A DNA stretch of 46,430 nucleotides from an uncultured Acidobacteriota bacterium (lineage in GTDB: Bacteria; Acidobacteriota; Thermoanaerobaculia; UBA5066): the NCBI GenBank assembly GCA_903845115.1, contig CAIMWE010000137.1, positions 1 through 46,430 on the forward strand, in the 5' to 3' direction. Numbering within the stretch: position 1 is the stretch's first letter; each line of letters begins with the position of its first letter. The notes below the pieces were generated by a model. That model was not told the DNA's origin and made no database searches. It saw only the letters and a program-made list of their open reading frames with translations. The translations under genes were made by a program, and so were the position numbers. Shown one piece after another: positions 17,586-26,878 of the stretch.

Positions 17586-18773
17586 TCAGGCCGGGGCGTC
17601 CCGGGAGTCCGGTCCGATCCGGAGAGAGATGACGAGGGCTGCCGACAGGAAGATCGCGACCATCAGGATCACCCCGTTCCACCCGAGGTGGATCCAGAAG
17701 TAGCCGCCGATCCAGCCGCCGACCGTCACGCCGGCGTAATACGCGAGCAGATAGAGCGTGGCGGCGGTCGCCTTCAGCTTCCCCGAGCGCGCCCCGACCC
17801 AGCCCGACGCGGTGGCGTGAGCCCCGAAGAAGCCGAAGGTGAAGAGTCCGACCCCCGCGATCTTGAGCCAGAGCGGCGGTGCCAGGGTGACCAACGCCCC
17901 GCAGGCCTGGAGGACGATCCCGATCGGCAGGACCCTGGCCCGTCCGATCGAGTCCGCCATCCGGCCGAACGAGGTCGATCCCACGGTCCCGACGAGGTAG
18001 AGCAGAAAGATGTAGCCGACCTGCGCGTGGTCGAGGTTGTACGGAGGTCTCATCAGGAGGAACGCGATGTAGTTGTAGACCGCGCTGAAGTTCCCCATGA
18101 CGAGGAACGGGATCGCGTAGAGCGGCCGGAGGGCGGGGCTGGCCACGGCCGCCCGGAGGTTCGCGACGACGGTTCCGAGGTCCACCTTCACCGGACGGAA
18201 ATGCTGCGAGTCGGGGAGATTCCGGGCGAACCAGACGCTCGCGGCCAGGCAGACCGCCCCCTGGATGAGGAGCGCCGTCCGCCAGGTGAAGGCGTCGGTC
18301 AGGAGGCCGATCGTCAGCCGGCCGCTCATTCCCCCGACGGCGTTCCCGGCGATGTAGATCCCCATCGCCGCCCCCAGACGGGCGGCCGGGACCTCCTCGG
18401 CCAGGTAGGCCATCGCCACGGCGGGGAGGCCGGCGAGGGCGATCCCGAGGACGAAGCGGACCCCGAGCAGGAGCCGGAAGTCGTGACAGAGCGGGACGAG
18501 GAGACTCAGGAGCGACGAGACGATGACCGAGAGAGCCATCGGCCGCTTCCGTCCGGACCGGTCGGCGAGCGCGGCGGCGGCGAGCATGGAGACGGCGAGC
18601 GCGCCGCTCGTGGCGGAGAGGGCGAGGCTGGAGGTGGCGGCGTTGACCCCGAACTCGTCGGCGATGGTCGGCAGCAGCGGCTGGACCGAGTAGAGGAGGG
18701 AGAACGTGACGAACCCGCCGACGAAGAGCGCGAAGGAGATCCTCGCGTAGGAGGCGGGCGGGGGGGCCGTCAT
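17586..18773 (-). CDS. MFS transporter, YnfM/AraJ-like exporter type
   Basis: 395 residues with about 12 hydrophobic helices. MFS motif A is seen as LADRSGRKRPMAL after helix 2 and FGRMADSIGRARVL in the second half, indicating two six-helix bundles. The N-terminal segment FSLLYSVQPLLPTIADEFGV resembles the YnfM/CynX-like inner-membrane efflux subfamily. Substrate unknown. The stop codon lies inside a short inverted repeat (17574-17596) shared with the convergent GGDEF gene. Confidence 0.88.
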   Translation of the reverse strand: MTAPPPASYARISFALFVGGFVTFSLLYSVQPLLPTIADEFGVNAATSSLALSATSGALAVSMLAAAALADRSGRKRPMALSVIVSSLLSLLVPLCHDFRLLLGVRFVLGIALAGLPAVAMAYLAEEVPAARLGAAMGIYIAGNAVGGMSGRLTIGLLTDAFTWRTALLIQGAVCLAASVWFARNLPDSQHFRPVKVDLGTVVANLRAAVASPALRPLYAIPFLVMGNFSAVYNYIAFLLMRPPYNLDHAQVGYIFLLYLVGTVGSTSFGRMADSIGRARVLPIGIVLQACGALVTLAPPLWLKIAGVGLFTFGFFGAHATASGWVGARSGKLKATAATLYLLAYYAGVTVGGWIGGYFWIHLGWNGVILMVAIFLSAALVISLRIGPDSRDAPA

Positions 18774-19067
18774 CGAGCCGATTCTCTCGCGGGCGCCCCT
18801 CTAGAGACGGAAGGGGGTCCTTCTTTGGCCCTTGCAGGGCCGGATGCCGCCACGGGTGCCAGGGCGTAGACTCTTCTCGTGAGAGGGTCCCTCCTCTCCC
18901 TCGCGGTGTTGGCCCGCGACGCTCTGACGGCGCCCAGTCCAGCGCGTGTCGAATCCGGAAGGACCACTGCCGCCCGGGATCCACCTGAAGGTCCCCGAGC
19001 CGTGCTGGTCGTCTGTCCGAACTATTAGAGGTTCCGCGATCGCGCACCGCCGGAGAAGGAGGGCCGC
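18774..19067. other. Intergenic region before the secreted repeat protein
   Basis: About 290 bp with no supported gene. It holds a small hairpin (GGCCCT/AGGGCC, 18827-18841) and the AAGGAGGG ribosome-binding site of the downstream gene. It must contain the promoters of both divergent neighbours, but no strong -35/-10 pair could be picked out. Confidence 0.5.
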
Positions 19068-22000
19068 ATGACCTCGAACCATTCTCTCTCGTCGTCCCGC
19101 GGACGGGCCGTCCCGCTCGTCCTCGCCGCCCTTTCCTCGGCCCTCGGCCTCCTCCCCGCACTCGCTCCAGGGACGAATCCCGCGAGGTCGAGCCTCGCAG
19201 CTTCCGTGGTCTGGGTCGTGCCGGCGAGCGCCCACGCGCCGGGGGCCAACGGAGCGAACTGGCGGACCGACCTCGAGGTGCACAACGCGGGAACGACGGC
19301 CGCGACGTACACGGTGGAGCTGCTCGTGCGGGACGCCGAGAACCTCGTGCCGCAGAGCCGGAGCTTCTCGCTCTCGCCGCAGCGCTCGGTCCGGTACGTG
19401 GACGCGCTCATGGGGATCTTCTCCTTCTCGGGCGCGGCGGCGCTTCGGATCACGGCGTCGTCGGACCTCGTGATGGTGACCAGCCGGACGTACAACCAGA
19501 TCGGCGAGAACCCGTGGAGCTTGCCGGAGGGGTCGTCGTTCGGGCAGTTCGTGCCAGCGCTGACGGAAGCGCAGGCGATCGCCTACGGGGAGGAGGGACG
19601 CCTGATCCAGCTGTCGCAGCAACTGGCGGCGACCCTGGCGGAGTTCCGGACGAACGTCGGGCTCGTGAACGCGACGGGCGCCGCGCTGGACGTGGCGGTG
19701 GACTTCTACCGGGCGGACGGCACCTACCTCGGGACGAAATCGGGGAGCGAGACCCGGCTCCGGGGATACGAGTTCCGGCAGCTGAACGAGGCGATGGGCG
19801 GGTGGGGCACGGTCGCCGACGGGTACGCGGTGATCAAGACCTCGACGGGTGGCGGGAAGGTCTACGCGTTCGCCACGGTGATCGACAACCACAACTCGGG
19901 CGACGCGTTCTTCATCCCCGCCGCCAAGAAGGCCTCCGGTTCGTCGCCGTCGCCGTCACCGACCGTCCAGGTCCCGACGGCGACGCCCACGAGAACACCG
20001 ACGGCGACGCCGACCGGTCCGGTCCCGACGGCAACCCCGACGAGAACGCCGACGCCGTCGGCGCTCGGGAACCTCTTCCCCTACCGCCCGTCGGGCTGGC
20101 AAAGCGCCATCGTCGCGGACGCGCAGGCAGGGAGGCGGACGACGACGCAGCTCTCCTCGCTCCTCACGACCTACGTGAGCTGGGCCGTGGCGAACGGGGG
20201 GCCGGCCGACATCCTCGGCAGGATGGAATTCGAGCTGCGGCTCGACGGCGCGCGCTACACGGGCTGGTACGTGGACGGCGGGCTCCCCGCTGGCTACTAC
20301 TTCACCCTCGAGGACTACGCCATTCCGGCCGGCCGGATCTCGCCGGGAACCCACACGCTCTCGATCATCGCGGACTACGCGGGCAGAATCTCCGAGACCA
20401 ACGAATCCGACAACACGGCGAGCGGAACGTGGGCGTGGTCGGCGTCCTTCATGGTCGCGGACGGCGAGGACGGGCCCGCGCCGACGGAAGCGCTGGGCGC
20501 CGCGGCAGTCCCGGCCCGCATCGTCCGCCGGCCGCTGGAGGGCTGCCCTCCTTCCCTCGCGGGATCCGTGACGTGGCTCCTGCCGGCGAGCGCGCACGCG
20601 CCGGGGGCAAACGGGGCGAACTGGAGGACGGACCTGGAGGTGCACAACGCCGGGACGTCCGCGGCCTCGTACACGGTGGAGCTGCTCGAACGGGACGCCG
20701 AGAACCTCGCGCCCCGGAGCCGGACGTACTCGTTGCCGCCGCAGCAGTCGGTGCGGCACGTGGACGCCCTCGTGGGGATCTTCTCCTTCTCGGGGGCCGC
20801 GGCGCTCCGGATCACGGCGTCGTCGGACCTCGTGATGCTGACGAGCCGCACGTACAACCAGATCGGCGCGAACCCGTGGAACCTCCCGGAGGGGTCGTCG
20901 TTCGGGCAGTTCGTGCCGGCGATGGCGGAGACGCAGGCGATCGCCTACGGGGAGGAGGGGCGGCTGATCCAGCTGACGCAGCAGCCGGCGGAGACGCTGG
21001 CGGGCTTCCGGACGAACGTCGGGCTCGTGAACGCGACGGGTGCGGCGCTGGACGTGACAGTGGACTTCTACCGGGCGGACGGGACCTACCTGGGGACCAA
21101 GTCGGGGAGCGAGACGCGGCTGAGGGGATACGAGTTCCGGCAGCTGAACGAGGCGATGGCGGAGTGGGGGACCGTCGACGACGGGTTCGCGGTCGTCAAG
21201 CCCGTTACGAGCGGCGGAAAGCTGTACGCGTTTGCGACGGTGATCGACAACCACAGCTCGGGCGACGCGTTCTTCATGCCGGCCATGAAAAAGGCCGCCG
21301 GCGCCCCTGCGCCGACGCCGACCGTGCCGGTCCCGACGGCCACGCCGACCCCCGGCCCGACGGCGACGCCGACGCCTGGAGCGACTCCAGCTCCCACGCC
21401 CACTCCCGCCCCGGAGAGCACCATCAACGGGCCCGGCGGATCGACCCTGTCGCTTCCGCGCGGCTCGGGCGCGACCGGGATGACGGTCTCGCTCTCGGCA
21501 GCGGACATCGCGCCGCTCCTCAGGGGAAGCGAGACGGCGGTCTCGTCCGCGGTGAAGGTCTCCCTCACCGGCCACGAGCCGCTCCTCGCGGACGGATATT
21601 TCCGGGTCACGCTGCCGGTCACGGGCACGGTCTCAGACCCGTCGCGTCTCATGGCGAAGGCCCTCCTGACCACCGGGGTCTCCTACCCGGTCCTCGGCAC
21701 GTACGATGGGGCCGCGAAGAAGTACTCCGTGGAGGTCCCTGCGCTCTGGAACGGCTGGGTCTTCGGGGTCGTCCTGGAGCCTGGCGTCAAGTACGTGTCC
21801 GCCGCGACGAAGCCCGAACGCGAGACGTCCGGGTGGCGGACGCCGGTGGACTGGGTGACCTGCGGATTCCGGGTCGTCACGCACACGGACGTATGGTCCG
21901 AAGCCAGGGTCACCTCCGACATCGTCCAGCCGGCGCAGTACGCGTGTCGCGCGCTCTGGGACGAGGGGTTCCGCTCTCCGCGCATGTGGATCGATCCGAG

Positions 22001-23612
22001 CACGCACCGGCGGGTGATCCACCTCGTCTCCGGAAGGGACCCGAACGGGCCCTTCACCTGGTTCTCTGCCTGCTACGACACCACCGGAACGTGGTGCAAT
22101 CCGGATTCGCCGAACTTCTCTGCCGTGGAGCTCACCGACGCGCAGTGCCTGTCACTGGGCCAGATCTACTACAACGTCGACGAGGCCGACGACTACGCGA
22201 AGGGACCGGCCCACATGTCTCCGGCGTCGCTCCTGATCCACGAGATGACCCACGCTTCGATGTTCGGGAACGACATCCGCCAGTTCTTCTACGCGCAGCC
22301 TCCTCCCAGCAGGACGACGTACACGCTCGCCGCCTGGTCCGAGGGCGGGGCGACCTTGCTCGGGAACACCTACCAGTACCGCGGGAATCGGCTCGGCAGC
22401 GGGATCGTCTACGTTCGCCTCAGCGAGCCCGAGCAGGAGCTCGACTCGCCGGCGGACTCGCCGGAGCCGCTCTGGGGGGCCTATACCAAGCAGGACTTGC
22501 TGGCATGGGTCGCGATGAAGTACGCGAACGGGAGCCTGACCTTCCTCCGCTCGATGTACGAGGCGATGGGCGACGCCACCGAGGGGCTCTACGTCATGAC
22601 CGGCAACGACTATCTGAAGCTCTATCGCGAGGCGGTGGACCACACCTTCGTCCAGAGGTTCGGAAAGGGTCTCTCGGACGTCTACCACGAGTTCGCTCTC
22701 GACCGTGGCTACCGCAGGTCCCCCGCCCTCGCGCTTCGCAGCGCCGACTCGGCGGCGATCGCCAACAAGTCCAACATGGGTCTCTTCCGCGATATCCAGG
22801 TCTGGCATCTGGAGACGGAGCCCTCGATCGAGGTGAACAACCTTCCCCCGCTCACGACCCGGCTGATCGTCGTCATCCTGCCCCAGGCTGTCCTCGCGAG
22901 GCCGACCTTCGACTTCAACGTCGTGTCGTCCGGCGCGGACCTCTCCTCGTCCGGCGTGCGCGTCACCGTCTTCCGGGAGGACGTCCACGGGGTCATGCTT
23001 CCCGGCGGGGAGATCCCGGTCACGAATGCGGCGCAGACCGTGAAGGTTCCGATGACGGCGCCCGTCGCGAGTCTCTCGATCTTCGTCTCGAACACGTCGG
23101 TCAGGGACCAGATGGCCACCGTGAAGCTGGGGTCGTTCGGGTACACGGTCTTCGTCGGCACCTGGGCGCCCGAGCACCAGCAGGGGAACGACTGCTACAC
23201 CCCGGCGAAGCTGCTCGCCCCGCCGGCTTTCATGTCCGTCTTCTCCCTTGACAAGGGGGCGCTCGCGGCCGATCCGGGCTACCTGGCGCTCCTCGACCCG
23301 AAATACGGATGGACGCTGAGCGGAAATGGCTCCATCAGCGGCGACACGGCGACGCTCCTGTACAAGACGGGCTGGATCGACTTCGACGACAAGGGCGTCG
23401 CGACGGCTCGGCTCGACCTCGACGTCTCGTGGTACGGCACCCGCAAGCCTGTGCCGCCGGCCTCGGCCGCACAGGGGGTGACCGAGTACTTCGAAGGCCC
23501 GTCGAACATCGTCTTCAAGACATCGGCGCCCCACGCTCCCTGCACGACGACGTTCACGTCACCTTCGGGCATGCTCGTGGGGCCTTGCCCGAAACCGCAC
23601 TGCGCTCCTTGA
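19068..23612 (+). CDS. Large secreted protein with duplicated domain and putative zinc metalloprotease domain
   Basis: 1514 residues. A signal peptide (about 1-45) is followed by module A1 (about 46-290), a Pro/Thr-rich linker (about 300-328), a CARDB-like beta domain (about 329-465, with YAGRISETNESDN), module A2 (about 500-744, closely similar to A1), a second Pro/Thr linker, a beta domain (about 785-910), and a C-terminal half with HEMTH (H1058, E1059, H1062) and a possible third zinc ligand E1092 in AWSEGGATLLGN, a gluzincin-like spacing. The A modules share blocks such as RTDLEVHNAG, FRTNVGLVNATG and YAFATVIDNH. Architecture suggests a secreted or surface hydrolase with adhesion-type modules. 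The protease family could not be named. AAGGAGGG precedes the ATG. Confidence 0.85.
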   Translation: MTSNHSLSSSRGRAVPLVLAALSSALGLLPALAPGTNPARSSLAASVVWVVPASAHAPGANGANWRTDLEVHNAGTTAATYTVELLVRDAENLVPQSRSFSLSPQRSVRYVDALMGIFSFSGAAALRITASSDLVMVTSRTYNQIGENPWSLPEGSSFGQFVPALTEAQAIAYGEEGRLIQLSQQLAATLAEFRTNVGLVNATGAALDVAVDFYRADGTYLGTKSGSETRLRGYEFRQLNEAMGGWGTVADGYAVIKTSTGGGKVYAFATVIDNHNSGDAFFIPAAKKASGSSPSPSPTVQVPTATPTRTPTATPTGPVPTATPTRTPTPSALGNLFPYRPSGWQSAIVADAQAGRRTTTQLSSLLTTYVSWAVANGGPADILGRMEFELRLDGARYTGWYVDGGLPAGYYFTLEDYAIPAGRISPGTHTLSIIADYAGRISETNESDNTASGTWAWSASFMVADGEDGPAPTEALGAAAVPARIVRRPLEGCPPSLAGSVTWLLPASAHAPGANGANWRTDLEVHNAGTSAASYTVELLERDAENLAPRSRTYSLPPQQSVRHVDALVGIFSFSGAAALRITASSDLVMLTSRTYNQIGANPWNLPEGSSFGQFVPAMAETQAIAYGEEGRLIQLTQQPAETLAGFRTNVGLVNATGAALDVTVDFYRADGTYLGTKSGSETRLRGYEFRQLNEAMAEWGTVDDGFAVVKPVTSGGKLYAFATVIDNHSSGDAFFMPAMKKAAGAPAPTPTVPVPTATPTPGPTATPTPGATPAPTPTPAPESTINGPGGSTLSLPRGSGATGMTVSLSAADIAPLLRGSETAVSSAVKVSLTGHEPLLADGYFRVTLPVTGTVSDPSRLMAKALLTTGVSYPVLGTYDGAAKKYSVEVPALWNGWVFGVVLEPGVKYVSAATKPERETSGWRTPVDWVTCGFRVVTHTDVWSEARVTSDIVQPAQYACRALWDEGFRSPRMWIDPSTHRRVIHLVSGRDPNGPFTWFSACYDTTGTWCNPDSPNFSAVELTDAQCLSLGQIYYNVDEADDYAKGPAHMSPASLLIHEMTHASMFGNDIRQFFYAQPPPSRTTYTLAAWSEGGATLLGNTYQYRGNRLGSGIVYVRLSEPEQELDSPADSPEPLWGAYTKQDLLAWVAMKYANGSLTFLRSMYEAMGDATEGLYVMTGNDYLKLYREAVDHTFVQRFGKGLSDVYHEFALDRGYRRSPALALRSADSAAIANKSNMGLFRDIQVWHLETEPSIEVNNLPPLTTRLIVVILPQAVLARPTFDFNVVSSGADLSSSGVRVTVFREDVHGVMLPGGEIPVTNAAQTVKVPMTAPVASLSIFVSNTSVRDQMATVKLGSFGYTVFVGTWAPEHQQGNDCYTPAKLLAPPAFMSVFSLDKGALAADPGYLALLDPKYGWTLSGNGSISGDTATLLYKTGWIDFDDKGVATARLDLDVSWYGTRKPVPPASAAQGVTEYFEGPSNIVFKTSAPHAPCTTTFTSPSGMLVGPCPKPHCAP
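19205..19936 (+). repeat. Internal repeat copy 1 (module A1)
   Basis: First copy of a roughly 730-bp direct repeat within the secreted protein gene. It is recognisable at nucleotide level over long stretches, for example around TTCGGGCAGTTCGTGCC and CGGACGAACGTCGGGCTCG, and keeps the reading frame. Confidence 0.85.
20567..21298 (+). repeat. Internal repeat copy 2 (module A2)
   Basis: Second copy, offset 1362 bp (454 codons) from the first, colinear and without frame disruption. Differences are scattered, many at third codon positions, which points to an intragenic duplication kept similar by selection or gene conversion. Confidence 0.85.
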
Positions 23613-23669
23613 CGGAAACGACCTGCGGCCCCTCTGCGTCCCCTCGTTCGCGGGCGCCACCCGGAGTCC

Positions 23670-24647
23670 TCACCCGCAGACCGGGCAGCCGACCCGCCGG
23701 GCGACGGACTGGAGTTCGTTCTGCCGTTCGAGGCGTTCCCTCCGCCCGTCGAAGCAGAGGCGGCACGCCGCGAAGCGGGCGAGGTCCCAGGTGTCGACGA
23801 AGACGCGCCCCCGTCCGAGGGCGCGGCTGAACGCCAGGCCGGACGCCGAGACCTCCTCCAGCATCCCGAGGTCCGGCGGGCGGAAGAGGCCTTCCCTCTC
23901 CAGGCGGTCGAGGGCGCCGTTCCCGGGGCGCGTCGGGATCAGGGTGACGACCGAGGCGCCCGCTGCGAAGGCGAACTCCACCGAACGTTCGGCCCAGAGG
24001 CTCGACTCGTCCCGCGAGGCGAAGGGAATGGCCGCCAGTACGAACGCCCGGAGGTCGATTCCGGATCCCGCGAGGAGGGCCGCGGCACGACGGAAGTCGG
24101 CCGGGGTCATCCGCTTGTTGAGCTTCGGCAGGACGTCCGGGTGGATCGTCTCCAGCCCCATCGCGACCTCCAGGGCGGTGGCCCCGAGGAGGTCCCGGAA
24201 CCGGAAGACGTCCTCGCCGACCAGCGAGGGATGGCACTCCACGATCAGTCTCTCGAATCGGCGGGCCCGCTCGGCGATGGCGGGGAGGTCGTGGGGCGGG
24301 ACCGCGGCCCGGTCGAAGAAGCTCCCCGCGTTGTAGAGCTTCAGCCACTGGGCGGGAGGGAGGGTGGCGAGGCCGGCGTCGACCTGCGAGACGAGGGCGC
24401 CCGGCGGCGTCGGCCCCGCCACGGTCTGCTTCCAGAGGTCGCACATCAGGCAGCGCCAGGGACACTCGGCTCCCGCGAGGAGCAGCGTCGCGACAGGGAC
24501 CATCTCGCCGGAGGCGGAACGTTCCTCCTCGACGAAGGCCCCGGCTGGGCGCGACGGGTCGACGACGCCGCGCGGGGGGCGCGACTCCTGGATCCAGCGG
24601 GTCCGGTCGGCTCCACGCTCGGGATAGGGATCTCGAGGGGCGGTCAC
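23670..24647 (-). CDS. Radical SAM protein of unknown reaction
   Basis: About 325 residues from a GTG start at 24647. The radical-SAM cluster motif CPWRCLMC (C62, C66, C69; CxxxCxxC) follows the strand PVATLLLAG; PRDPYPERGADRTRWIQ at the N-terminus looks conserved enough to justify this start over the internal ATG. C-terminal pairs CRLC and CPVC could bind zinc or an extra cluster. It lies 35 bp downstream of an asparagine-synthetase-like gene in the same direction, so the two are likely an operon. No substrate or precursor peptide was recognised. The motif region is unlike MiaB, Elp3 or QueE. Confidence 0.8.
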   Translation of the reverse strand: MTAPRDPYPERGADRTRWIQESRPPRGVVDPSRPAGAFVEEERSASGEMVPVATLLLAGAECPWRCLMCDLWKQTVAGPTPPGALVSQVDAGLATLPPAQWLKLYNAGSFFDRAAVPPHDLPAIAERARRFERLIVECHPSLVGEDVFRFRDLLGATALEVAMGLETIHPDVLPKLNKRMTPADFRRAAALLAGSGIDLRAFVLAAIPFASRDESSLWAERSVEFAFAAGASVVTLIPTRPGNGALDRLEREGLFRPPDLGMLEEVSASGLAFSRALGRGRVFVDTWDLARFAACRLCFDGRRERLERQNELQSVARRVGCPVCG

Positions 24648-24682
24648 GCCGTCCGGGCGTGGCGCTTCCCCGCCCGGGAAGC

Positions 24683-26002
24683 TCACTGGTACAGGGCCAG
24701 GAAGCGCTTCCGGTACTCGATTTCCCTCTCCGGGAGGCGCGAGCGCAGGGTCTCGAGCGTCGTGGCCCCGTGCTGGAAGCGCCTCTTGGGGAAGACCGGC
24801 AGGTCGAAGCCCGTCACCGCCTTCACGCCGGCAGCGACGATCTCCCCCTTGAGCGCGTAGAGGCGCTCGAGAGACCCCTTCGTCAGGAGGTCGAACGGGA
24901 TCGCCTCGGCGACGGCGATGACCTCCGGCCTCGAGAAGGGGCTGAACCCGAGGAACCCGAAGTGCCGGGCGGGCGCGAACGAGCGAGCCGCCGCGCGGCT
25001 CAGGCCGCCCGAATAGGTGAGCGAGTGCTTGATCTTGCCGACCCCCCAGCCTTCCTGGTAGAGCATCGGGTTGTTGACGACGCTCCGGATCGTCAGCTCC
25101 GGGTTCTCCTCGACCGGGTAGTCCTTCAGGTTCTCGTCTCCGCCGTCGCCGTCGGCGACGTGCATCCATTTCGGGTAGCGCTCCCGGATGCCGCGAAAGA
25201 GAGCGAGGGCCATCGCGGCCGACTCGACGTCGAGCGGCTTGTAGTCCTCGACGACGCGGATCGTCTCGTCCAGGTCGATCTTCGCGGGATCCGACTCCAC
25301 CGCCTCCAGGAAGAAGCCGAGACCGAGGCGGTCCAGGAACTCCCGGGCCTGGCCGAGGTCGGCGCCGTCCCCCAACGTCAGGGTGAATGCCTTGAGCCGC
25401 GACAGGTTCATCCCGAGGCTCTTCATCACGTGGTAGGTGCTGAGGAAGACCGCGCCACTGTCGACCCCGCCGGAGAACGACACGCCGACCGGCTCCCGTT
25501 CGGGCAGCCCTTTCACCCAGGCGGCGACCTCGTCCGCGAGCGCGCCGACGTACCGGCGCCCGATCCCGGCGGTGTCGGTCAGCGGCCCGTTCCGCTCCGG
25601 GTCGAAGAAGCGGACGTGGACCGGCGACGGGTCGGGGCAGCCGATCAGCTGCAGCTCAGTGACGTGGTGGGCGGGGACCATCCGGGTGTAGCTGGGGTGG
25701 AACTGCTCCTCGAGCCCCTCCTTCTGGAGGGCGTGGTAGAGGACGTCGATCCGGCTCGCGACGAAGAGCGCCGGCCCCTCCGCGCGCTTCGCCAGGAAGT
25801 ACCGGAGGGGGCGGTCGAGCGACCGGGCCATCCGGACGGTCTTGCCGTCTCGGGCGGCGAGCGCGAACGACCCGCGGAGCGCCCGGACCCGGGCCGGGTC
25901 TCCCGACAGGACCGCTTCGCGGGCGCTCTCGACGGAGGCACCGTGAAGGGCGTTGGCTTCGGGGTCGATCAGGTCGACGACTCGTTCGATGGTCTGGTCC
26001 AT
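24683..26002 (-). CDS. Asparagine-synthetase-like ATP-pyrophosphatase amide ligase lacking the catalytic glutaminase cysteine
   Basis: 439 residues. The C-terminal domain has the PP-loop SGGVDSGA (177-184) and the DGDGGDE motif of class B asparagine synthetases. The N-terminal part keeps only the second half of a class II glutaminase fold (GSFALAARDG, then FVASRIDVL); the leading CGI segment with the nucleophile is absent, and the ATG at 26002 has a perfect GGAGGAG site, so this is not a wrong start. It may use ammonia, or form an amide or lactam like beta-lactam synthetase and related enzymes. Likely co-transcribed with the radical SAM gene. Asparagine synthesis itself is a less likely role. 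Confidence 0.8.
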   Translation of the reverse strand: MDQTIERVVDLIDPEANALHGASVESAREAVLSGDPARVRALRGSFALAARDGKTVRMARSLDRPLRYFLAKRAEGPALFVASRIDVLYHALQKEGLEEQFHPSYTRMVPAHHVTELQLIGCPDPSPVHVRFFDPERNGPLTDTAGIGRRYVGALADEVAAWVKGLPEREPVGVSFSGGVDSGAVFLSTYHVMKSLGMNLSRLKAFTLTLGDGADLGQAREFLDRLGLGFFLEAVESDPAKIDLDETIRVVEDYKPLDVESAAMALALFRGIRERYPKWMHVADGDGGDENLKDYPVEENPELTIRSVVNNPMLYQEGWGVGKIKHSLTYSGGLSRAAARSFAPARHFGFLGFSPFSRPEVIAVAEAIPFDLLTKGSLERLYALKGEIVAAGVKAVTGFDLPVFPKRRFQHGATTLETLRSRLPEREIEYRKRFLALYQ

Positions 26003-26059
26003 GGCAGCTCCTCCGAAACGGTGGAATCTTACGGCGGAGAGGCACACAATCCCCGCCCT

Positions 26060-26878
26060 ATGTGGAAGAAGTGGGGTCCCTGGCTCGGTGCCGTCGTCAT
26101 CACCCTGGCCTCCGTCGTCTGGCAGCGCCGGACCGGGCCGACCTATCCCGCCCGCGGGACCGTCCGCGTCGGCGGCTCGGAGATCCGCCTCGCCCTGACG
26201 AGGAGCCACGGCGGCGAGGGAGACCAGCCGGTCCGGATCGAGACGAAGGACGTTGCCGTCGGCGGCATGGTCGTCTGGCGCCGGTTCCCGACGGACGAGC
26301 CGTGGAAGACGCTGGCGATGGCCCGCAACGGAGACCGGCTCGAGGCGGTCCTGCCGCACCAGCCTCCCGCGGGGAAGCTGGAGTACCAGGTGAAGCTGAT
26401 GAAGGGCTCGGAGTCGGCGACGTTCCCTCCGCGCCCCGCCGTCACGCGCTTCAAGGGGGACGTGAACCCGTTCGTCCTCGTGCCGCACGTCCTGTGCATG
26501 TTCGTCGGGATGTTCCTCTCGTCGGTCACCGGCCTGAAGGCGTTGATCCCCGGCGAGAAGCTGAACCGCCTCGCCGGCCACACGCTCCTCCTCCTCTGCG
26601 TGGGCGGCGGCATCCTCGGCCCGCGGGTCCAGAAGGAGGCCTTTGGCGCCTACTGGACCGGCATCCCGTTCGGCTGGGACCTGACCGACAACAAGACCCT
26701 GATCGCGATCGCCGCATGGGTGGTCGCGGCGTGGATGATCCGGGGAGGCCGGAACCTCCGCCTCCCCGTGATCCTGGCGGCCCTGGTCACCCTGGCCGTC
26801 TACTGCATCCCCCACAGCGTGTGGGGGTCCCAGATCGACTGGAAGAAGGTGCCGGCGGCTACCTCTTCCACTTCCTGA
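26060..26878 (+). CDS. Polytopic membrane protein, unknown function
   Basis: 272 residues: an N-terminal membrane anchor (WLGAVVITLASVVW), a roughly 100-residue soluble beta-rich domain (VRVGGSEIRLALTRSHGGEG to PAVTRFKGDVNPF), then about four helices (for example FVLVPHVLCMFVGMFLSSVTG). No family recognised. It diverges from the asparagine-synthetase-like gene by 57 bp. The last codons (VPAATSSTS and stop) lie within the antisense of a duplicated dehydrogenase gene 3' end, so the natural C-terminus may have been replaced. Confidence 0.75.
   Translation: MWKKWGPWLGAVVITLASVVWQRRTGPTYPARGTVRVGGSEIRLALTRSHGGEGDQPVRIETKDVAVGGMVVWRRFPTDEPWKTLAMARNGDRLEAVLPHQPPAGKLEYQVKLMKGSESATFPPRPAVTRFKGDVNPFVLVPHVLCMFVGMFLSSVTGLKALIPGEKLNRLAGHTLLLLCVGGGILGPRVQKEAFGAYWTGIPFGWDLTDNKTLIAIAAWVVAAWMIRGGRNLRLPVILAALVTLAVYCIPHSVWGSQIDWKKVPAATSSTS

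Noticed and set aside
19960-20070. Short tandem-like repeats as a CRISPR or VNTR
   Set aside because: They encode the Pro/Thr linker (TPTRTPTATPT) of the secreted protein and have no spacer structure. No CRISPR array was seen anywhere in the window.
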